Below are positions 9,471 through 18,036 of a stretch of DNA of 28,234 nt, one piece after another. The position numbers and the translations under genes are program-made. This DNA is from Symbiodinium natans (lineage: Eukaryota; Sar; Dinophyceae; Suessiales; Symbiodiniaceae). The stretch's first letter is position 1. Every line of letters begins with the position of its first letter. A model generated the notes under the pieces. It saw nothing but the letters and a program-made list of their open reading frames with translations, made no database searches and was not told the DNA's origin. The stretch lies in NCBI GenBank assembly GCA_905221605.1, contig CAJNDS010001220.1, forward strand, positions 1 through 28,234. Reading direction: 5' to 3'.

Positions 9471-9495
9471 CGATTTCAGTACTAAAAAATCACAT
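9471..9495. other. Conserved stem-loop core (representative copy)
   Basis: A CGATTTCAGTACTAAAAAAT stretch followed by C(A/G)CATTTT. Other copies on this strand lie at about 9854-9880, 10334-10360, 11538-11564 and 11919-11947. Inverted copies lie at about 2727-2752, 7490-7515 and 8660-8686. Its ends (GATTT and AAATC) can pair in copies that keep them, with the palindrome AGTACT in the loop. A CCCCAGGAT segment on the other strand usually flanks it. Confidence 0.7.
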
Positions 9496-9704
9496 TTTAA
9501 ATAGGGACCCGGGCCGATCCTGGGGTCCCCCTCATTTCGGGTGTTTTTGGAGGCAAACTTTCCCTCTCAAGGGGGGGTCGGAGTTTGAGGCAAGGGGGGG
9601 TCTCCGAAGACTATTTTGCCTTTAAAATTGAAAAATACCACCCCCCCTTGACCAAAACTAGGCTGTGAAAAGGTCGCGGGGGCGGCCCTTCGTCAGCATT
9701 GAGG

Positions 9705-9785
9705 CTTAAAAACACTGAAAAACATTGAAAAACATTAAAAAACATTGAAAAACTCTGAAAAACTTTGAAAAAACCTTGAAAAACT
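9705..9785. other. Phased A-tract run, candidate curved DNA (representative)
   Basis: GAAAAACATT-type units place an A5-A6 tract every 10 bases for about eight repeats. Further runs lie at about 10209-10268, 10569-10648, 11773-11850 and 12154-12204, each at the end of a cassette in modules 7 and 8. A-tracts in phase with the helix are known to bend DNA. Confidence 0.7.
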
Positions 9786-10854
9786 TGCAATCCTGAGGTG
9801 AAAGCTCCGTTTTGGTCAAAAAACCCAGAAATCGAGAGCCCACCCAGAACCGTCGGTTTCAGTACTAAAAAATCGCATTTTTAATAGGGAGCCGGCCCAA
9901 TCCTGGGGTCCCCCTTCATTTGGGGTGTTTTTAGAAGCAAACTTTCCCTCTCAAGGGGGGTCGGAGTTTGAGGCAAGGGGGGGTCTCCGAAGACTATTTT
10001 GCCTTTAAAATTGAAAAATGCCACCACCGATCCTGGGGTCCCCTTCATTTGGGGTGCAAACTTTCCTTCTCAAGGGGGGGTCGGAGTTTGAGGCAAGGGG
10101 GGGTCTCCAAAGACTATTTTGCCTTTAAAATTGAAAAATACCACCCCCCCTTGACCAAAATTAGGCTGTGAAAAGGTCGCGGGGGCGGCCCTTCATCAGA
10201 ACTGAGGCTTAAAAACCCTGAAAAACATTGAAAAACCTTAAAAAACACTGAAAAACTCTGAAAAACTTGCAATCCTGAGGTGAAGGCTCCGTTTTGGTGA
10301 AAAATCCAGAAAACGAGAGCCCACCCGGGACTGTCGATTTCAGTACTAAAAAATCACATTTTAAATAGGGACCCGGGCCGATCCTGGGGTCCCCCTCATT
10401 TGGGGTGTTTTTGGAGGCAAACTTTCCCTCTCAAGGGGGGTCGGAATTTGAGGCAAGGGGGGGTCTCCGAAGACTATTTTGCCTTTAAAGTTGAAAAATA
10501 CCACCCCCCCTTGACCAAAACTAGGCTGTGAAAAGGTCGCGGGGGCGGCCCTTCATCAGAACTGAGGCTTAAAAACCCTGAAAAACATTGAAAAACCTTA
10601 AAAAATATTGAAAAACTCTGAAAAACCTTGAAAAACCTTGAAAAATTGGAAATTTTGAAACCGGTTGTATTATCCGTGCGCCGAATTGACTAGACGGTGC
10701 CGAATCGGGAAAGAATGTTGCGAGCTAAATGATCAACCAAAGTAAGAAAGAAGATATGTATTTCAGATGAAGAGGGATCTGGGAGGGAGGGGTGATGCCA
10801 AACACGTATGGTGATGACAAAAACCCTTAGTGAATGCTTGGACCAGAGATGCTG

Positions 10855-10958
10855 AACCCTAAACCCTAAACCCTAAACCCTAAACCCTAAACCCTAAACC
10901 CTAAACCCTAAACCCTAAACCCTAAACCCTAAACCCTAAACCCTAAACCCTAAACCCT
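10855..10958. repeat. Telomeric repeat array 8 (CCCTAAA)n
   Basis: About 15 perfect CCCTAAA units between the GAGATGCTGAACCC end of module 7 and the CTATGTATATTTAAACC box of module 8. Confidence 0.95.
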
Positions 10959-11014
10959 CTCTACCTATGTATATTTAAACCTTAATGGGGTCGTGTTCTG
11001 ATTATGATTTTTTG

Positions 11015-11150
11015 AGGCTTTAGGATTTAGGATTTAGGATTTAGGATTTAGGATTTAGGGTTTAGGGTTTAGGATTTAGGATTTAGGATTTAGGATTTAG
11101 GATTTAGGATTTAGGCTTTAGGATTTAGGATTTAGGGCTTAGGATTTAGG
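11015..11150. repeat. TTTAGGA variant telomeric array, opposite strand orientation
   Basis: About 18 units of a 7-bp repeat, mostly GATTTAG with a few TTTAGGG units around 11058-11075. On this strand the sequence is G-rich, opposite to the canonical arrays. Confidence 0.8.
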
Positions 11151-11269
11151 CTCTGGGGGCGGTGCCGACTGCGGCCTTCGTTGCTGGACCAGAGGCCCTT
11201 TTTCGGGCTCAGCCTGGGCCACTGCTCAAAAATCGCGTTTTTCGGCTTGAGCCCCTGTTTTTTCCTGGG

Positions 11270-11525
11270 AGGCCGCTGGGAGGCCCCTGGGAGGCCCTGG
11301 GAGGCTGTCCCGGTCACCCCGGGACAGGTTGTCCCGGGGCCCCCCCGGGACAGGTTGTCCCGGGGCCCCCCCGGGACAGGTTGTCCTGGGGCGTCCCGGG
11401 GCGTCCGGGGCTCTCCTGGGACAAATGTCCCGGGGCCCCCCCGGGACACCCCCAGGACAGCTGTCCCGGGGGCCCCCCGGGACGCCCCGGGACGCCCCCA
11501 GGACATTGTCCCGGGGCCCTGCCAG
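11270..11525. repeat. GC-rich palindromic repeat (GTCCCGGG type)
   Basis: Roughly 26-bp units in which TGTCCCGGG and its exact reverse complement CCCGGGACA alternate, so many adjacent pairs can form 9-bp stems. Frames across it read as Gly/Pro/Arg-rich sequence and are not called. Confidence 0.75.
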
Positions 11526-12446
11526 GACGCCGACCGTCGATTTCAGTACTAAAAAATCACATTTTAAATAGGGACCCGGGCCGATCCTGGGGTCCCCCTC
11601 ATTTGGGGTGTTTTTGGAGGCAAACTTTCCCTCTCAAGGGGGGGTCGGAGTTTGAGGCAAGGGGGGGTCTCCGAAGATTATTTTGCCTTTAAAATTGAAA
11701 AATACCACCCCCCCTTGACCAAAACTAGGCTGTGAAAAGGTCGCGGGGGCGGCCCTTCGTCAGCATTGAGGCTTAAAAACACTGAAAAACATTGAAAAAC
11801 CTTAAAAAACATTGAAAAACTCTGAAAAACTTTGAAAAACCTTGAAAAAGTTGCAATCCTGATGTGAAAGCTCCGTTTTGGTCAAAAAACCCAGAAAACG
11901 AGAGCCCACCCAGAACCGTCGGTTTCAGTACTAAAAAATCGCATTTTTTAATAGGGACCCGGCCCAATCCTGTGGTCCCCCTTCATTTGGGGTGTTTTTA
12001 GGAGCAAACTTTCCCTCTCAAGGAGGGTCGGAGTTTGAGGCAAGGGGGGTCTCCGAAGACTATTTTGCCTTTAAAATTGAAAAATGCCACCCCCCCTTGA
12101 CCGAAACTAGGCTGTGAAAAGGTCGCGGGGGCGGCCCTTCATCAGAACTGAGGCTTAAAAACTCTGAAAAACATTGAAAGACCTTAAAAAACACTGAAAA
12201 ACTCAACCGGTGAAGGCTCGGTTTTGGTCAAAAAATCCAGAAAACCGACGCGGCTGTGTATTATCCGTGTGCCGAATTGACTAGACGGTGCCGAATCGAG
12301 AAAGAATGTTGCGAGCTAAATGATCAACTAAAAAGTAAGAAAGAAGATATGTAATTCAGATGAAGAGGGATCTGGGAGGGAGGGGTGATGCCAAACACGT
12401 AGGGTGATGACAGAAACCCTTAGTGAATGCTTGGACCAGAGATGCT

Positions 12447-12542
12447 GAACCCTAAACCCTAAACCCTAAACCCTAAACCCTAAACCCTAAACCCTAAACC
12501 CTAAACCCTAAACCCTAAACCCTAAACCCTAAACCCTAAACC
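12447..12542. repeat. Telomeric repeat array 9, innermost (CCCTAAA)n
   Basis: About 14 perfect CCCTAAA units. This is the last telomeric array; apart from one CCCTAAACCC at about 12682 the rest of the window has none. Confidence 0.95.
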
Positions 12543-12595
12543 ATAGGCCGCCCGCGCCAGGCGGCGGCCGGTACAACTGAACGCTACCACTTCGA

Positions 12596-12621
12596 GATCT
12601 GCTTGCTTTGCCAAGCAGATC
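12596..12621. other. Perfect 10-bp stem-loop just inside the last telomeric array
   Basis: GATCTGCTTG (12596-12605) and CAAGCAGATC (12612-12621) are exact reverse complements around the loop CTTTGC. It lies 54 bases inside the last array. The surroundings (12543-12734) show no gene. Confidence 0.6.
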
Positions 12622-12734
12622 GAGCTTGCCACACCTGATGCATCCCTGCTAGCCATAGGGCACAATGTAATAATGGATTAACCCTAAACCCCCGACGCGC
12701 GACCCCGGCGGGGGAGGTCGGGCCTGAGAAGCTG

Positions 12735-14800
12735 TTGCCCCCCGCCAGGGTTGCCCCCGCCAGGGTTGCCCCCGCCAGGGTTGCCCCCGCCAGGGCAGGG
12801 CCAGGGTTGCCCCCGCCAGGGTTGCCCCTGCCAGGGTTGCCCCCGCCAGGGTTGCCACAGGTTTCCCCCACCAGGGTTGCCCCCGCCAGGGTTGCCCCCG
12901 CCAGGGTTGCCCCCTTGGCCTTGGCGGCAGGGTTGCTCCTGCCAGGATTGCCCCCGCCAGGGTTGCCCCGCCAGGGTTGCCCCCACCACGGTCGCCCCCG
13001 CCAGGGTTGCCCCCGCCAGGGTTGCCCCCGCCAGGGTTGCCCCCGCAGGGTTGCCCCTGCCAGGGTTGCCCCCGCCAGGGTTGCCCCCGCAGGGTTGCTT
13101 CTGGGGTTGCCCCCACCTGCCCCCGCCAGGGTTGCCCCCGCCAGGCCCGCCTCAAGGGTTGCCCCCAGCCAGGGTTGCCCCCGCCAGGGTTGCCCCGCCA
13201 GGGTTGCCCCTGCCAGGGTTGCCCCCGCCAGGGTTGCCACAGGGTTGCCCCCACCTGCCCCCGCCAGGGTTGCCCCCCGCCAGGGTTGCCCCCCAGGTTT
13301 GCTCCCGCCAGGGTTGCCCCCGCCAGGGTTGCTCCAGGGTTGCCCCCGCTAGGGTTGCCCCCGCCAGGGTTGCCCCCGCCAGGGTTGCCCCCACCAGGGT
13401 TGCCCCAGGGTTGCCCCCACGGTTGCCCCCTGTCAGGGTTGCCCCCGCCAAGGTTGCCCCTTGCAGGGTTGCCCCCACCAGGGTTGCCCCCGCCAGGGTT
13501 GCCCCGCCAGGGTTGCCCTGGCAGGGTTGCCCCCGCCAGGGTTGCCCCCACAGAATTGCCCCCCCACCAGGGTTGCCCCCGCCAGGGTTGCCCCAGGGGG
13601 TTGAATTTCCAACACCAAGACAGGGTTGCCCCAGGGTTGCCCCGCGAGGGTTGCCCTGCTATTTGCCCAGATGCTTCGTCGTCCTTCTCTAGGAAGGAAG
13701 GCCAGAGTTGCCCAGTTGTTCCTGTCAGGGCTGTGGTCAGTCAGGGTTGCCCCGCCAGGGTTGCCCCCGCCAGGGTTGCCCCTGCCAGGGTTGCCCCCGC
13801 CAGGGTTGCTTCCGCCAGGGTTGCTCCTGCCAGGGTTGCCCCCGCCAGGGTTGCAGGGTTGCCCCCCGCCAGCCCCCACAGGTGCCCCCACCAACGTTGC
13901 CCCCGCCAGGGTTGCCCCCGCCAGGGTTGCCCCGCCCGCCAGGGTTGCCCCCGCCAGGGTTGCTCCTGCCAGGGTTGCCCCGCCAGGGGTTGCCCCCGCC
14001 AGGGTTGCCCTCAGCAGGGTTGCCCCCACCAGGTTGCCCCCACAGGGTTGCCCCCGCCAGGGTTGCCCCCGCCAGGGTTGCCCCCCGCAGGGTTGGTCTC
14101 GCAAGGGTTGCCCCGATCAGGGTTGCCCCCAATTGCCAACCGCCAAGATGCCCCGCCAGGGTTGTTCCGGGGTTGCCCCCGCCAAGGTACCAGGGTTGCC
14201 CCGCGAGGGTTGCCCTGCTATTTGCCCAGATGCTTCGTCGTCCTTCTCTATGAAGGAAGGCCAGAGGTGCGCGGTTGTTCCTCGTCAGGGCTGTGGCCTT
14301 TGGTGGCCCCTACCAGCGGGCCCCTTCCAGGGTACCCCGCCAGGGTGCCCCGCCAGGGTTGCCCCCCGCCAGGGCCAGAGTTGCCCCCAGTTGCCCCCAC
14401 CAAAGTTGCCCTGGTTGTTTGCTACAACAGTTGCCCCATTGCCCTCGCAGCATCCCCGCCAGGTTGCCCTCACCAGGGCTGCCGGCCCCTGCCAGGGTTG
14501 CCCCGCCTCCTTCCCGCGTTTGCCCCGCCCAGGGTTGCTCTTAGGGTTGCCCTCGCCAGGTTTGCCCCCAACGGCCGGGTTGCCCCCCACCAGGTTGCCC
14601 TGCCAGGCCGGGTTGCCCCTATTAGGGTTGCCCCCGCCACGGTCCCCGCCAGGTTTGCCCCCCCGCCAGGGTTGCCCCCGCCAGGGCACCAGGGTTGCCC
14701 CACGAGGGTTGCCCTTTAGCTTTCCACAGGGTTGCCTCCCGTCAGGGTTGCCTCACGAGGGTTGCCCCCGCCAGGGTTGCCCAAGGTGGCCCAAGGGTGG
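12735..14800. repeat. 15-bp GC-rich minisatellite (about 2 kb)
   Basis: More than 100 copies of a 15-bp unit, GGTTGCCCCCGCCAG, with frequent one- to several-base indels. Because 15 is a multiple of three, long open frames arise on both strands: Pro/Gly/Cys-rich on +, and Gly-Ala-Thr-Leu-Ala or Gly-Asn-Pro-Gly-Gly pentads on -. Frame shifts between blocks and the absence of any non-repeat domain argue against a gene. Two hairpin-repeat copies interrupt it near 13670 and 14225. Confidence 0.9.
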
Positions 14801-15300
14801 CCCAAGGGTGGCCGACAGCCTTGAGGTGGTTTGGCCAGGTAAGCAGGCCGTCAGCTATGAAGGGCCTTGGCCATCGCCCCGTTGCGCCCAGGGTTCGGGC
14901 GGGTTCTCCCAGATGCTTCGTCGTCCTTCTCTATGAAGGAAGGCCAGAGTTGCCCAAAGAAAGGGTTGCCCCCGCCCGGTTGTTCCTCGTCAGGGTTGAA
15001 CCACATTTGCCACCCCGCCAGCGTGGCCTTTGGTGGCCCCTACCAGCGGGCCCCTTCCAGCCCCGCCAGGCCCCCACCAGGGCGGTTCCCCCACCAGCTT
15101 CGTTGTCCTTCTCTATGAAAGGCCCTGCCAAAGCGCCCCCGCCAGGGTTGCCCATCGCCCCGTTGCCTTTCAGGCTTGCCGGGCGGTTCTGTTAAGATGG
15201 CCTGACAGCCGTTATAAGGCTATTGTTCAAGTGCTATATGCTGACCCAGATTTGCCACCCACCAAGGTTGCCCCGCCAGGATAGCCCCTGCCAGGTCCGC
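14800..15300. repeat. Mixed remnants of the 15-bp minisatellite and hairpin repeats
   Basis: Scattered minisatellite fragments, hairpin-repeat copies near 14912 and 15100, and a direct repeat of TTTGGTGGCCCCTACCAGCG (14298 and 15028 areas). No coding region is convincing. The stretch ends with a 25-base sequence (15272-15296) that recurs at 20871-20895. Confidence 0.65.
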
Positions 15301-15304
15301 CCAG

Positions 15305-15314
15305 TATATAAATA
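15305..15314 (+). promoter_or_regulatory. TATA-like sequence upstream of the 15757 gene (weak)
   Basis: TATATAAATA lies 9 bases after the 25-base repeat-boundary sequence and about 450 bases before the candidate start at 15757. A similar TATATAAA stands in the same relation to the same boundary sequence at 20972. Promoter function is a guess; the region is generally TA-rich. Confidence 0.2.
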
Positions 15315-15464
15315 TACGTGTGCTTATAAATGCCCGGCGTGGTGTAAATCTGCATGCGCCTAGATTTCCAGCGGCCGCCACTTTAGAACATGTTTGCATG
15401 TTTGCCTGTTTTTCGAGCGGTCGGTGTTTTGTGGCCCAGGTCTTTGTGTACATATATACAGATA

Positions 15465-15570
15465 TAAATAAATAAATATATATATATATATACAAATATA
15501 TTAGCATATAACATACAATATATACATAGAGAGAGAGAGATTGACGTGTCTGTATATATATATATACTTT
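15465..15570. repeat. TA/GA microsatellite upstream of the 15757 gene
   Basis: (AAAT)n, (TA)n, ACATAGAGAGAGAGAGA and a second (TA)n run. The ACATAGAGAGAGAGAGA segment followed by (TA)n recurs at 23256-23340, upstream of the Helitron reading frame. The rest of 15315-15756 shows no other feature. Confidence 0.85.
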
Positions 15571-15756
15571 TCTCTGCTGACTATAACCTGCCCCCTGTCA
15601 TCTGCATGACGTAGGCCGGTGTAGGAAAGTTCCCGCATGTTTGGATTGTCCTGATGACTTGTGCTTCTGCAGTAACACGCTTATTGTGCCGCCCGTGTGG
15701 TTCGAGATTTCGCACACACACGAAAAGTTCGGCGTGAGCTCAGCTCTGCTCGTGCC

Positions 15757-17448
15757 ATGGGTCGCGGGCGCAGCGGTCGTGGAAGCGTCCGTGGAAAGGG
15801 CAAGGGCGAAGCTGGGGAGAAATCTCAGTACATCACGCGCGTCGACCTCTATAAGTTCCTGTGCAAGTGGGAACTTCGGTCGTACCCAGACAATCAAGGC
15901 AGGCCCCTGTTCGACCCTGCATCTCGCCTGACCGCGGAGCACCTGAGGAAGATCCTGGACGGCGATTGCAGTGAACTGTTGCGCCGACCCTTGATGGGAC
16001 TGAACTTGTCCTCTGCATCGCTGGATTCCGCGGCGCTCTTTGCCCCGAAACTGGCCTCATCCCTGCCGCAAATCCAAGCAATGCTCGAGAAAGAATCCCT
16101 CAATGAAGCGGTCCGATATTTCAACCTGAACAGAGACGTCGAGCGAGACAGCAGCGCCTCGCAGGAAATGTGCAAGGTCTATTTCAAGCAGATCCAGAAA
16201 GCTGCACGAGACCAGGGCACAGTGATCGCTGAGGCTGCCGAAGCTGCTGCGGCCGTGTACACCGGTCTTGTGGCGCTGCTGGAATTGGCGGCAGTCTCTG
16301 AAGACATTCGCTGGTGGGCAAGCAAGGTTCCGGAAGTCAAGAAGCAGACCAAGCATGTACAAGCTTGGCTTGCGCATCCCAAAGAGGAAGATCGGCTGTT
16401 CAAGGCCCTTGCTCACGGCATCAAGGCGGACGAGAAAAAGAATATGCGCCGCGAGCGCACTTTCGGCCAGTTGGACGCCGAAGCTGCAGGGAGTTCCTCC
16501 TCGACGCCACTTTCTGTCATTAATGACTCTGACTCCATTTCCACGGACTCGAGCTCGGCGCTCAGTGGCAAGAAGAAGAAGAAGAACGCCCGGGCGCACA
16601 AGAAAAGCAACGAGGTCAAGCACAAGAAGCATCGCAAGACGGAGAAGAAGGCAAAGGGACGCGATGCTTCGGACCCCAAGGCAAAACGGGCCCGCCGCCA
16701 CACAAAGAAGACCTCCTCTTCCAGCGACTCGCCAAGTCGCAGCGTTCGCCAGAAGCAGCGGAAGGTCGAGCATGGCAGTGACAGCACATCGACCAAAGCT
16801 CAAGAGCTGGCCACGGCAGCCGATAGTGCTGAGTTGGCTGTCAAAGACAAAATCGGGCTGCTCAAGTGTTTGCCTGTCGAGGTTCAGACCCTGGTTCTCG
16901 AACGTGCTGGCTTGCGATCCACGGCGGAAGATGACGTCCTGCAAGCCAACGCTGAGCGCGTCTCCAAGCACATTACTGAGATGGTGCGCGAGGCCCGCCT
17001 GGCCTGGATCCAAGCTGCTATCCACGAAGACTCCAGCAAGGGCAAGAGCAATGTGCTGCTCCTACCTGAGAAAGATGTCTGGGACCGCATGCAGGTAGGC
17101 ACTCTGCCTGAGCCGGATCGAGCCAAATGGACTACCGAAGACGAGGTCGACGAAGCCCGCGCAGAACTGCTGAAAGCGGTTTGGTCCAAGGAAGCTGTCC
17201 TTCGCAACTATGAGCGGACTTTGGAGTTTGCCGAGAAGTACCAGACTCGGGAACCAAAGAAGGACGCGGTCCGTGCCTTCCTGGCCCTGTTCAAGGAGGA
17301 AACCTTGCAACTCTTCGCCCTGCCATCCCTTCAGAAATTCGAGAAGCGCAAAGCTCCAACGTGGACCACCTACTGCTCCGTTGCATACACCCTGGCCTGG
17401 CTGGTGTTCAAGGCGCACTGTGACGCAGACTCCTCGGACACGCCGTGA
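15757..17448 (+). CDS. Hypothetical lysine/serine-rich protein, 563 residues
   Basis: I do not recognise this protein. The frame is open from 15697, but the ATG at 15757 has the better context (GCCATGG) and starts a compact Arg/Gly-rich N terminus (residues about 1-24). Residues about 25-245 look helical and globular. Residues about 250-350 are a Ser/Asp then Lys/Arg-rich linker with a run of five lysines and several basic clusters, typical of nuclear localisation signals. Residues about 360-555 are again helical, and the frame ends in TGA. The non-repetitive composition and the long frame, in a region where the other frames are broken, support a real gene. It lies between a TA/GA microsatellite and a GA microsatellite. 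Residues suggest a nuclear protein, but no function can be assigned. It might be an accessory gene of the nearby Helitron or an unrelated host gene. Confidence 0.65.
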   Translation: MGRGRSGRGSVRGKGKGEAGEKSQYITRVDLYKFLCKWELRSYPDNQGRPLFDPASRLTAEHLRKILDGDCSELLRRPLMGLNLSSASLDSAALFAPKLASSLPQIQAMLEKESLNEAVRYFNLNRDVERDSSASQEMCKVYFKQIQKAARDQGTVIAEAAEAAAAVYTGLVALLELAAVSEDIRWWASKVPEVKKQTKHVQAWLAHPKEEDRLFKALAHGIKADEKKNMRRERTFGQLDAEAAGSSSSTPLSVINDSDSISTDSSSALSGKKKKKNARAHKKSNEVKHKKHRKTEKKAKGRDASDPKAKRARRHTKKTSSSSDSPSRSVRQKQRKVEHGSDSTSTKAQELATAADSAELAVKDKIGLLKCLPVEVQTLVLERAGLRSTAEDDVLQANAERVSKHITEMVREARLAWIQAAIHEDSSKGKSNVLLLPEKDVWDRMQVGTLPEPDRAKWTTEDEVDEARAELLKAVWSKEAVLRNYERTLEFAEKYQTREPKKDAVRAFLALFKEETLQLFALPSLQKFEKRKAPTWTTYCSVAYTLAWLVFKAHCDADSSDTP

Positions 17449-17709
17449 CATAGCCGCTCTGGCGACTGGCGCCGACGACAGGCGGTAGACGACTGCCATG
17501 TGCATCTCGCACCGGTCTCGACAGCGCTGTGCGCTGGCCATGCACCGACGCCTGTAGAGATGGCAGGAACTACCCGGCGCTTCCTTTTGAATCTGAGTGT
17601 AGGTGAGGCTCCTACGCGCCAGCGCAGCTATTGTGAATGGATTGCTCTCGCGCCTGCGGAAAAGATCTGCATTGCGTGTGCTGTTGTGCATGCCAGAAAG
17701 ATCGGCAGA

Positions 17710-17770
17710 TGAGACGCAGGGGAAGGAGGAAAGAGAGAAGAGAGGCAAAGCGAGAGGAAGAAAAAGAGAG

Positions 17771-17819
<49 letters not shown>

Positions 17820-17880
17820 CAGAGACAGAGACAGAGACAGAGACAGAGACAGAGACAGAAACAGAGACAGAGACAGTCAA
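17710..17880. repeat. GA / GACA microsatellite
   Basis: A purine-rich stretch of GAGAAA-type units becomes (GA)n and then a regular (GACAGA)n run to about 17876. It lies between the 15757 and 18037 genes, about 155 bases before the second start. The stretch 17449-17709 holds nothing I recognise. Confidence 0.9.
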
Positions 17881-18036
17881 AGGGTCAGAGAGTCAGACAT
17901 AGAGAGCAAACACGGGAAGCAGCAACCGGTTCTTTTCACTACTTAGGCAGCATGTCTGCACTGAGCTATTCTTGTTCAAGCTGGAGTCTCGCCGTTCCCC
18001 AGTTTAGCCATCTGCCCGCGGCGTCGCAAGTTTCTC

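Larger units (their letters stand above)
9131..10854. repeat. Telomere-bounded module 7 (family A)
   Basis: The left box is CTATGTATATTTAAACC followed by TTAATGGGGTCGTGTTCTGA. It then holds a TTTAGGA-type array (9185-9235), a 31-bp tandem repeat with GGCTTCGTAATTTAGTATTC (about 9247-9410), and three to four copies of a 300-400-bp cassette (9420-10650). Each cassette combines the stem-loop core, TTTCCCTCTCAAGGGGGG, GACTATTTTGCCTTTAAAAT and a phased A-tract run; the third is truncated. The tail at 10660-10854 ends in GAGATGCTGAACCC. No gene is supported. Confidence 0.8.
10959..12446. repeat. Telomere-bounded module 8 (family A)
   Basis: Its ends are nearly the same as in module 7: CTATGTATATTTAAACC and TTAATGGGGTCGTGTTCTGA on the left, and a closely matching 190-base tail ending GAGATGCTGAACCC on the right. 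Inside are a longer TTTAGGA-type array (11015-11150), a GC-rich palindromic repeat (about 11270-11525) in place of the 31-bp repeat of module 7, and two copies of the shared cassette (11530-12215). No gene is supported. Confidence 0.8.

Noticed and set aside
12584-14936. Several long open frames (up to 580 codons) on both strands
   Set aside because: They consist wholly of the 15-bp repeat, which is open in any frame because its length is a multiple of three; no non-repeat domain is present.
16057-17025. 322-codon frame on the minus strand opposite the 15757 gene
   Set aside because: The + strand frame is longer and has sensible composition (charged linker, helical parts); the minus frame is its shadow.
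17210-17900. Small + strand frames after the 15757 gene
   Set aside because: They overlap the gene end or the GA microsatellite and have no independent support.
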